Positions 16,258-22,910 of a stretch of 64,000 nt of DNA are shown here, piece by piece (the stretch's first letter is position 1; every line of letters begins with the position of its first letter). Below the pieces are notes generated by a model that made no database searches, had not been told where the DNA came from, and saw only the letters and a list, made by a program, of their open reading frames with translations. The stretch spans positions 186,001-250,000 of the forward strand of contig JAJFKS010000028.1 of assembly GCA_021773115.1 (NCBI GenBank). The letters run 5' to 3'. The translations under genes and the position numbers were made by a program. The stretch is from Woeseiaceae bacterium (lineage in GTDB: Bacteria; Pseudomonadota; Gammaproteobacteria; Steroidobacterales; Woeseiaceae).

Positions 16258-17186
16258 AGATTCTTATTACATGCCCGCCGATGATTCGAATGATCGGCGA
16301 CTTGAATTACCTGTTCGACGGATCGGATGTCGACGTCCATTGTCCGGATGTTGTTCAGACACTGTCTGAGGATGAGCTGATTCAGCTGGTTCCAAAGTTC
16401 GATGGCTGGATTATTGGTGATGATCCGGCAACTGCGGCAGTGTTCGAAGCAGGTAAAGCGGGAACCCTGAAGGCGGCGGTGAAGTGGGGTATTGGCGTCG
16501 ATAATATTGACCTGAAAGCGGCGAAAAGTCTGGGGATTCCAATTAGCAATACGCCGATGATGTTCGGAGGTGAGGTTGCCGATATTGCGATGTCATACGT
16601 CATCGCGCTTGCGCGTGAGACTTTCGCTATTCACGCTGGTGTGACCGTCGGAGAATGGCCGAAACCACGGGGTATATCACTGGCCGGTCGAACAATGGGT
16701 TTGGTTGGATTTGGCGACATCGGTCGAAATGTGGCACGCCGAGCACAAGCTGCGGACATGCGAGTCATAGCTTACGACCCACACTATGAACCAGTCGACG
16801 GTCTGGGCCGTGTTGAATCCTGCGTCTGGCCAGAACGACTGGGCGAGTGCGATTTCCTGGTGTTTACCTGCGCCTTGAATTCTGGAAATTTTCATATGTT
16901 GAACAATGACGTGCTTGAACAGGCGAAGCCGAATATCCGAATAGTTAATGTGGCGCGCGGTGGGCTCATAGACGAAGGCGCATTGATCGGTGGTTTGGAG
17001 TCCGGCAAGATTCATTCCGTCGCTTTGGATGTTTTCGAAGTCGAGCCATTGGCCGAGGACTCGCCTCTGAGGGCGTATCCAAGGAATGTCTTTGGCTCAC
17101 ACAACGGTTCAAACACCTCCGATGCTGTCACAAGAGCTAGCGAGCGTGCCGTTTCGATCTTGCTGAAGGCTCTGGGACGAGCATGA
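16254..17186 (+). CDS. D-isomer-specific 2-hydroxyacid dehydrogenase
   Basis: A 310-residue NAD-dependent dehydrogenase of the phosphoglycerate-dehydrogenase family. It shows KWGIGVDNIDLKAAKSLGI near residue 80, GGEVADIAMSYVIALAR near 103, the NAD motif GLVGFGDIGRNVARRA near 145, the catalytic Arg in NVARGGLIDEGAL near 230, the Glu in DVFEVEPL near 258 and the His in GSHNGSNTSD near 280. Such enzymes interconvert 2-keto and D-2-hydroxy acids. Overlaps of 4 bases on both sides couple it to the cytidylyltransferase and the SDR. It probably acts on the sugar acid of this unit; it is too short for a SerA with regulatory domain. Confidence 0.88.
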   Translation: MKILITCPPMIRMIGDLNYLFDGSDVDVHCPDVVQTLSEDELIQLVPKFDGWIIGDDPATAAVFEAGKAGTLKAAVKWGIGVDNIDLKAAKSLGIPISNTPMMFGGEVADIAMSYVIALARETFAIHAGVTVGEWPKPRGISLAGRTMGLVGFGDIGRNVARRAQAADMRVIAYDPHYEPVDGLGRVESCVWPERLGECDFLVFTCALNSGNFHMLNNDVLEQAKPNIRIVNVARGGLIDEGALIGGLESGKIHSVALDVFEVEPLAEDSPLRAYPRNVFGSHNGSNTSDAVTRASERAVSILLKALGRA

Positions 17187-17929
17187 ATAATCGGGCAGCA
17201 GTCATTACAGGAAGCGCCGGTTCGATCGGCCGTGCATTATGCAAAGTATTTAAAGCTGCTGGATACAAGGTCATCGGGGTAGATATCAAAGATCAAGATG
17301 GCGTCGAGGCCGACGAGTGGTTGCATGGAGATCTAATGCGATTTGTTGCGGATGACGAGTATCGCGACCGGATGCTCGGGGCGATCAAGGCGGCCTCTGG
17401 CGACGCTAAAATCGGTGTTCTTTGTAATAATGCAGCCGAGCAACGACTTGCCAGAACTGAAGATGTTTCGATCAATGACTGGCAGGTTTCGCTGGACGTA
17501 AACCTGACCGCCCCGTTTCTTCTGGCACAGGGTCTTTTGAAGGATTTGGAAAATGCTGGTGGATCCGTTGTTAATATTGCGAGTATTCACGCTCGCCTGA
17601 CAAAACCCGAATTTGTTGCCTACGCGACTTCTAAAAGTGGACTAGTCGGCTTGACAAAAGCGTTGGCCGTCGATCTTGGTGGTCGCGTTCGGGTCAATGC
17701 GATATGTCCCGCCGCCATTGATACGCCGATGCTTCGAGAGGGATTCGAAGGAAGAAGTTTGAGCGACCTGGATTCATTGCGGCTCTGCCACCCAGCAGGC
17801 CGAATCGGGCAGCCGGAAGAGGTAGCCGAACTCGCTCTTTGGCTCGCGAGCCCGCGGGCGTCGTTCGTATCAGGCGCGTGCTACGAAATTGATGGAGCCA
17901 TTAGCTCGAGACTGCACGATCCGGCCTAG
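17183..17929 (+). CDS. Short-chain dehydrogenase/reductase of the CMP-sugar unit
   Basis: A 248-residue classical SDR. It has the cofactor motif TGSAGSIGRALC at residues 8-19, acidic VDIKDQDG after the second strand (suggesting NAD preference), LCNNAAEQ near 78, catalytic Ser in NIASIHA near 132 and YATSKSGLVGLTKAL near 147. The C-terminus has RIGQPEEVAELALWLASPRA and ends EIDGAISSRLHDPA. It is the last gene of the five-gene unit and overlaps the 2-hydroxyacid dehydrogenase by 4 bases. A degenerate copy of its last ~38 codons lies at 19102-19245 behind the second wzz, showing that a homologous operon once stood there. Confidence 0.9.
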   Translation: MNNRAAVITGSAGSIGRALCKVFKAAGYKVIGVDIKDQDGVEADEWLHGDLMRFVADDEYRDRMLGAIKAASGDAKIGVLCNNAAEQRLARTEDVSINDWQVSLDVNLTAPFLLAQGLLKDLENAGGSVVNIASIHARLTKPEFVAYATSKSGLVGLTKALAVDLGGRVRVNAICPAAIDTPMLREGFEGRSLSDLDSLRLCHPAGRIGQPEEVAELALWLASPRASFVSGACYEIDGAISSRLHDPA

Positions 17930-18039
17930 TTAAGGGTAAGTATGCGGACGGGCTTGGTACAAGATGACGGACCGAATAGCTTGATCTAGCCATTTCAATT
18001 GCCCACAATTCGCTAATGTTATCTTCCGCCCAAATGCTA

Positions 18040-18117
18040 CCGGTGGTTATTTGGACCGGTGTCACGAAGAGTTTTTATCAAGTGGTGATTGCGGTTACGG
18101 CCGTTAAATCGTTCTAA
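18040..18117 (+). pseudogene. 3' stub of a second SLBB export gene
   Basis: The 25 codons before TAA 18115-18117 read PVVIWTGVTKSFYQVVIAV and TAVKSF. They align without gaps to the C-terminus of the intact SLBB protein ending at 13036 (PLTFWGNVTQILYQGAIAV, AAIKTF), with about half of the residues identical. The spacing from its stop to the following wzz (28 bases) nearly equals that of the intact pair (31 bases). Upstream an in-frame stop at 17977 and the absence of further homology show that the rest of the gene has been deleted. Confidence 0.82.
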
Positions 18118-18145
18118 AAAAAGAGATTTATTGCGAGTCAATTAG

Positions 18146-19102
18146 ATGACCGAACAACAACAAGAGCGGCTAGCGGCTCCATACGACGATGAGATCGATC
18201 TCCGTGAACTGTTTCGCATCCTCTGGGCAGGGAAGTGGTTGATCAGTGGATTAACCTTCGTTGCTGCAGTTATAGCTGTCATCGTTGCGCTGATGATGCC
18301 CGATATTTACAGGGCAGAGGCTTTATTGGCGCCGAATGATCAGGAGGGCAGCGGCGGTTTGTCAGTTTTGGCTGCTAAGTACGGCGGTTTGGCCAGTCTT
18401 GCCGGGGTAAATCTGGACGGTGGTTCAGCGGACAAAGTCGCGTTGGGGCTTGAGATTCTGAAATCTAGAAAATTCATCTCTGAATTTATTGAACGGCATG
18501 ACATCTTGGTTCCGTTGATGGCCGCCGATGGTTGGGATGAAGAAACTGGTGATCTCAAGATTGACGCCGATGACTATGATGTCACAGCTAAGAGATGGGT
18601 AAGAGATGTAAGCCCGCCGAAAAAGCCAATTCCTTCGACGCAGGAAGCGTACAGAGTATTCATCAATATCTTTTCCGTCGGTCAGGATATAAAATCAGGA
18701 TTTGTGAACGTTGAGGTTGAGCACTATTCGCCAACTGTTGCTAAGCAGTGGGTCGATTGGCTAGTTGATGATCTTAACGCATTCATAATGCAGCAGGATG
18801 TGGCCGAAGCTGAGCAAGCAATCGAGTATCTTAATAAGCAAATCGCAAATACTTCCCTCGCTGAATTGCAAAACGTATTTTTTCGATTGATTGAAGAACA
18901 AACAAAAACGGTGATGTTGGCGAAAGTCTCAAACGAATATTTATTAAAGACACTGGACCCAGCAGTTGCTCCTGAACTAAAAGCTAAGCCAATGCGGACA
19001 CTAATAGTCATATTGGCGACAATGTTGGGCGGATTTTTGGGAGTAGTCGTTCAACTTATTCGGCCAAACAGTGCCACTTTAAGAGAAAGAAGCGCAAGAT
19101 AA
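18146..19102 (+). CDS. wzz: Chain-length determinant protein Wzz (intact copy)
   Basis: A 318-residue polysaccharide co-polymerase of the inner membrane. It has IDLRELFRILWAGKWLISG near residue 13, a first membrane helix at about 30-52, a long periplasmic domain with SVLAAKYGGLASLAGVNLDGG near 72 and EVEHYSPTVAKQWVDWLVDDL near 190, and helical AEQAIEYLNKQIAN. The second membrane helix at about 288-310 (TLIVILATMLGGFLGVVVQ) is preceded by a Pro-containing linker. It lacks a kinase domain, so it is a Wzz rather than a Wzc. It is the functional counterpart of the broken wzz at 13068 and is flanked by two gene stubs (SLBB and SDR). Confidence 0.92.
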   Translation: MTEQQQERLAAPYDDEIDLRELFRILWAGKWLISGLTFVAAVIAVIVALMMPDIYRAEALLAPNDQEGSGGLSVLAAKYGGLASLAGVNLDGGSADKVALGLEILKSRKFISEFIERHDILVPLMAADGWDEETGDLKIDADDYDVTAKRWVRDVSPPKKPIPSTQEAYRVFINIFSVGQDIKSGFVNVEVEHYSPTVAKQWVDWLVDDLNAFIMQQDVAEAEQAIEYLNKQIANTSLAELQNVFFRLIEEQTKTVMLAKVSNEYLLKTLDPAVAPELKAKPMRTLIVILATMLGGFLGVVVQLIRPNSATLRERSAR

Positions 19103-19245
19103 TGCGTGGGCTGGTGTTAGATTTCTCTCAGTCCGAAGTGTCGGCTTTGGCACTCTTATTAGCCTCAGATGATGCGCGCTTTATTTGCGGAGCTGACCAT
19201 CAACTTGATGGAGGAATAAGTGGACGATTGCATGATCCGGTTTGA
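19102..19245 (+). pseudogene. 3' stub of a second SDR gene
   Basis: A 47-codon frame starts as TAATG on the wzz stop. Its last ~37 residues (SEVSALALLLASDDARFICG, ADHQLDGGISGRLHDPV) align with the end of the SDR at 17183 (EEVAELALWLASPRASFVSG, ACYEIDGAISSRLHDPA). The SDR cofactor and catalytic parts are missing, so it cannot be a working enzyme. It marks the 3' end of a second operon of the same type, from which everything between wzz and the SDR tail was lost. Confidence 0.82.
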
Positions 19246-19271
19246 TGTAAGTTCGCCGCCAGCATAAATCT

Positions 19272-19299
19272 CGTCTCTTAGGCCATCGTCGTAGAGACG
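19272..19299 (+). terminator. Weak stem-loop after the SDR stub
   Basis: CGTCTCT (19272-19278) and AGAGACG (19293-19299) form a perfect 7-bp stem with a 14-base loop, 27 bases after the stub's stop. There is no T tract behind it, so it is at best a weak or Rho-assisted terminator or an old operon-end relic. Confidence 0.22.
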
Positions 19300-19351
19300 G
19301 GTCATTAGCAGTGCCCACGAAGTTAATTGACATATTGATACGGAATGCTCA

Positions 19352-20290
19352 GTGAATCTAACCTATAAATTCCTCGATCCCGCGGCAATCATCGATACTG
19401 AGGACTTTAAAGTCGTACAAGCCTTTGTGCACGACACAGGGCGTCGTAATATCGGGTGGCACTACATCATAGATCTGACCTGGATATACTCTCGTGCTCG
19501 TCTTTGGCCAGCTGGGATACGTGTGCTGGATGCTGGTGGCGGCAGAGGGCCGGCGCAGTTTTTACTCGCTGAAATGGGCTTCGACATTGTCAACATCGAC
19601 TTGATGCACACGCAACCAGACTATTCATACACCAGCCGCTATGGCACGAAAAGAGAAGGGCTTGAAAGCAACGTTGAGACTCGTTATCTCAAGCATATCT
19701 TGAATTTCGGCCGTTATCTAAAGCTTCTCAAACAAGCGCGGAAGGCCATGATGGAATCGTCCCTGATGAGAGCGACCACGACGAAAGCCTATGCAACGCG
19801 GCACGAGTGTTGGCGCAAGGCGAACGGATATGCTGCACGGCCAGTTGGACGAATCCAGTGGCTTGCTGGCAACCTGTGTCAAGTACCCGAAATGAAAACC
19901 GCGTCGTTCGATGCCGTAGTATCATTATCGTCATTGGAACATATCCCTATCGAGCGTCTGCCAGAGGCCCTAGAAGAGATGCAGCGCTTGGTTAGGCCCG
20001 AAGGCTGTTGGGCGGTTACGACATCGGGCACCGAGCGAGCGGAGACTTGGTATCACGATTCGTCGCTTGGTTACTGCTTTAGCGAAGGGGATCTCGTTAA
20101 GTTATTCCACGCACACCCTGATGACAAAGCTAGTGCTGCGGATATTTTGAGCAAGTATCGCACTTCTCGTTACCTCAAAGACAATCTGGCATTTAATTAC
20201 CGGCTATCTGGACAGAATGGAATGCCGTGGGCTAAATGGAATCCCGTTTATATCCCTGTTGGTATCACCGAGTCACCCTTATGCGGATGA
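19352..20290 (+). CDS. Class I SAM-dependent methyltransferase
   Basis: A 312-residue protein with the SAM-binding motif VLDAGGGRGPAQFLLAEMG near residue 64, IVNIDLMH near 87 and a second motif FDAVVSLSSLEHIPIERLP near 187, followed by EEMQRLVRPEGCWAVTTS. An insert of roughly 70 basic residues (about 100-170) separates the first two motifs. It likely methylates a sugar or a sugar acid of the surface glycan, or caps a chain. The start is GTG 19352. It is the last gene with host-like composition before the AT-rich block. Confidence 0.8.
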   Translation: MNLTYKFLDPAAIIDTEDFKVVQAFVHDTGRRNIGWHYIIDLTWIYSRARLWPAGIRVLDAGGGRGPAQFLLAEMGFDIVNIDLMHTQPDYSYTSRYGTKREGLESNVETRYLKHILNFGRYLKLLKQARKAMMESSLMRATTTKAYATRHECWRKANGYAARPVGRIQWLAGNLCQVPEMKTASFDAVVSLSSLEHIPIERLPEALEEMQRLVRPEGCWAVTTSGTERAETWYHDSSLGYCFSEGDLVKLFHAHPDDKASAADILSKYRTSRYLKDNLAFNYRLSGQNGMPWAKWNPVYIPVGITESPLCG

Positions 20291-20369
20291 GGTTTACCAG
20301 GGAATCCTTGAGTGTAGCCCGGCAAGGAATCATGGCAGTGAAGAATCACCTCGTGTATTTATCTCACCA

Positions 20370-21557
20370 ATGAAAAAACTAAGGATCGGCATAGTGGGCC
20401 TCCCGTTTTGGGAGATCATGCAAGAACCTCTGGATACTTTGGTTGGAAACCGGGTGCGCTCATGGGCATTGTTCGACCAGCTAACTGGTTACGGAATGGA
20501 TACCTTTCTTTTTGTGGAAGCAAATGCAAAAGTCGATCCTCAGATCCTATCCGCACATGAAAATAATTTCATCCGTGACGAGCAGGAGTTTATTCAGAAG
20601 GCAAAAACGGAATTTGACTATGTGCTTTTATGTTCTACAAAAATTGAAACTATGGTTGTACTTCAACCGTGGATTCAAAAGATATCTCACTCAAAAATGA
20701 TAGGGGCATTTTGTTACCACAATACCCGTATGGCAAAGGCCATGACTTTCAAAAAATTATTTGATCAAATCGTCGCGGCTGCGTTTGTGTCTCCGGTGCA
20801 TCAAATGAATTGGAAGAAACAAAAATGGGCGGCACCTACATTTCAGCTGACCACAGGTCAATCACAACAGCTTGATCTTGTCAAAGAGGGCGACAAGGAT
20901 ACTGTCTTCGTTGGCGAGATCAGATCATTGGATAAGTTGAAATTGATTTGTGACATTGCGGAGGCGTGCTCAGACAGAACGCACTATGTGGTTTGCCCAA
21001 AGATATTGGAACAACAGAAAGGCAATTTGGTGCACCTGGATTTTCTTAAGATGGAAGTAGCTGCACGTCGTCCTGCTCTTGAGGAATTTCTCCGTATGCA
21101 CAAGTGTAGTTTGCCAGAGAACCTCGTGCTTGATGTAGTACCTATTGGCGAAGAGCAAGTCTTGATGGACAAAGTGGGAATTGCCCTAGATTTCTCATGG
21201 AATGACCGTTACGATTTGGAGAACTCCAAGGTGTCCCGATACTTGGCATATGGTTTGATACCTATTGTAGAAATGCCCTCTCCTTCGCACCGATACCTTG
21301 ATCTCTTCGGAGTTGGAAGTAAGGTGGAATATGGAGAAAGTCCGCAGGTCTGGGTTGATACCATTAAGAATGTGCCTTTATTAGATTTACCCAAAAGAAA
21401 TAACTTGCGAAGAAAGGCAGGAGAATTCTTTGGATGGGATAAGGTCGCGTTTGAAATGGCTTCCATTATTTACGCTTTGGAAATGAAGAAAAGTCTTGAA
21501 GAATCTTTACTTCAGAAGCTTATTCGCAAAGTGGTCAAGACATTTAGAAACAAGTAA
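20370..21557 (+). CDS. GT-B-type glycosyltransferase-like protein
   Basis: A 395-residue protein. I take the ATG at 20370 (MKKLRIGIVGLPFWEIMQEPL) because upstream codons overlap the methyltransferase end and look non-coding. The N-terminal Rossmann-like half and a C-terminal half with VVPIGEEQVLMDKVGIALDF, SKVSRYLAYGLIPIVEMPSP and FGVGSKVEYGESPQVWVDTI resemble GT4/GT1 enzymes, where the SRYLAYGLPIV segment lies at the donor site. A clear E-x7-E motif is missing, so assignment to a numbered family is open. It opens the AT-rich block and its TAA overlaps the next ATG by one base. Confidence 0.65.
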   Translation: MKKLRIGIVGLPFWEIMQEPLDTLVGNRVRSWALFDQLTGYGMDTFLFVEANAKVDPQILSAHENNFIRDEQEFIQKAKTEFDYVLLCSTKIETMVVLQPWIQKISHSKMIGAFCYHNTRMAKAMTFKKLFDQIVAAAFVSPVHQMNWKKQKWAAPTFQLTTGQSQQLDLVKEGDKDTVFVGEIRSLDKLKLICDIAEACSDRTHYVVCPKILEQQKGNLVHLDFLKMEVAARRPALEEFLRMHKCSLPENLVLDVVPIGEEQVLMDKVGIALDFSWNDRYDLENSKVSRYLAYGLIPIVEMPSPSHRYLDLFGVGSKVEYGESPQVWVDTIKNVPLLDLPKRNNLRRKAGEFFGWDKVAFEMASIIYALEMKKSLEESLLQKLIRKVVKTFRNK

Positions 21558-22813
21558 TGGGGGATAAGCTTAAAATAGCGGTAATTGGTTCAGGAATTTC
21601 GGGTATATCGGTTGCCCGTATGTTGTCCGATAGTTGTGATATTACCGTTTTTGAAGGTGCTGAGAGGATCGGTGGACTGATCAAGTGCAAGGATGTAGAC
21701 GGCAATTTGTATCATCAGGTCGGTGGGCACGTATTTAATTCTAAAAATCAGAATGTTTTAGATTGGTTTTGGTCCTTTTTTGATAAAGATCTGGAGTTCG
21801 TCAAAGCGACACGTTATGCCAAGATTTGGCTAAACGGGTTGTTGATTGGTTACCCGATCGAAAATCACATCTATCAGCTTGAACCTGTACTGGTTGAAAA
21901 GATCATCGGCGAGCTTCTTGAGATCAAGAATGCACCAAGTGTTCAGCCGCCGGGGAATTTCTGCGAATTTCTATTAAACACGTTTGGCCAAACCCTTTTT
22001 GATGTCTATTTCAAACCATACAATAATAAATTGTGGGGACAGTCTCTCGAGGACATTCCGTTGGAATGGTTGGAGGGAAAACTTCCTATGCCTGATATTA
22101 CTGAAGTGATCTTGAGTAACATAAAAAGGGAAGAAGAAAGCGATATGGTTCACGCTACTTTCTTTTACCCGAAAAAAGGGGGCTCCCAATTCATAGTGAA
22201 TCGGCTGGCTGAAGGTCTTGAAATTAAAACATCTGCAAGGATTGGACGCATAACGAGTAAAGCTACCGGAGTTGACGTGGGCGGCGAATATTTTGACCGG
22301 GTTGTTTATACCGGCGATGTAAGAAAGCTATCATCTATGTTGGCCGGATTTGATGTAACAGTTACTTCCGCGGCTAAACAAAACCAGCACTGGAAATCAA
22401 GAGCTACTTCAAACGTTTTCTGCGCGATGGACGCGAACGAGCTGTCATGGATGTATCTCCCGGAAGAGAATACTAAAGCACACAGGGTCATATATACAGG
22501 TAACTTCAGTCCGTCCAATAACAAAGCGGGCCAGCATACATGTGTCGTTGAATTTTCCGGAGAAGTTGAACTGGCTGAGATGTTGGAGCAGATAAAATCG
22601 TTACCAGGAAATCTGCGTCCTTTGGCTAGTAATTTCGAGGCGAATTCGTACATCATCCATGAGGCAGACACTAAAGAGAAAATAGACATGTTACGTGCGG
22701 CACTGGAAAAGAAACACGTGTACTTGCTGGGTCGTTTTGCAGAATGGGAGTATTACAACATGGACAAATGTATTGAGTCAGGGTTCAGGCTCAGAGACCA
22801 AATTTTGGCTTAA
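21557..22813 (+). CDS. FAD-dependent UDP-galactopyranose mutase-like oxidoreductase
   Basis: A 418-residue flavoprotein with the FAD motif VIGSGISGISVARMLSD at residues 8-24, FEGAERIGGLIKC near 34 and HQVGGHVFNSKNQNVLDWF near 55, the His-rich signature shared with Glf-type mutases. It also has YFKPYNNKLWGQSLEDIP near 153 and a C-terminal LLGRFAEWEYYNMDKCIESG. The last motif is typical of UDP-galactopyranose mutases and relatives of the protoporphyrinogen-oxidase group found in O-antigen clusters. It may convert a UDP-pyranose to the furanose form, but it is not canonical Glf, so the substrate is uncertain. AT-rich like its neighbours. Confidence 0.72.
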   Translation: MGDKLKIAVIGSGISGISVARMLSDSCDITVFEGAERIGGLIKCKDVDGNLYHQVGGHVFNSKNQNVLDWFWSFFDKDLEFVKATRYAKIWLNGLLIGYPIENHIYQLEPVLVEKIIGELLEIKNAPSVQPPGNFCEFLLNTFGQTLFDVYFKPYNNKLWGQSLEDIPLEWLEGKLPMPDITEVILSNIKREEESDMVHATFFYPKKGGSQFIVNRLAEGLEIKTSARIGRITSKATGVDVGGEYFDRVVYTGDVRKLSSMLAGFDVTVTSAAKQNQHWKSRATSNVFCAMDANELSWMYLPEENTKAHRVIYTGNFSPSNNKAGQHTCVVEFSGEVELAEMLEQIKSLPGNLRPLASNFEANSYIIHEADTKEKIDMLRAALEKKHVYLLGRFAEWEYYNMDKCIESGFRLRDQILA

Positions 22814-22877
22814 CTACACAAAATGATCGGGAAACTGTTTTCTGAGTAATATAAAAGCGCTACGTAGAAAGATCTGG

Positions 22878-22908
22878 AATTCCCCCACATTCACAACGTG
22901 GGGGAATT
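22878..22908 (+). repeat. Perfect 11-bp inverted repeat at the 5' end of wzx
   Basis: AATTCCCCCAC (22878-22888) and GTGGGGGAATT (22898-22908) pair perfectly with a 9-base loop. The stem ends two bases before the TTG at 22911. It lies in sequence that also reads as the likely true N-terminus of the flippase (WNSPTFTTWGNFLVNS), so it may be a coding coincidence, or a translation-controlling hairpin. Confidence 0.6.
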
Positions 22909-22910
22909 TC

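Noticed and set aside
15571-17929. Ordinary sialic, legionaminic or pseudaminic acid pathway
   Set aside because: Only the cytidylyltransferase fits; condensing enzyme, hydrolysing epimerase and aminotransferases are not in the window.
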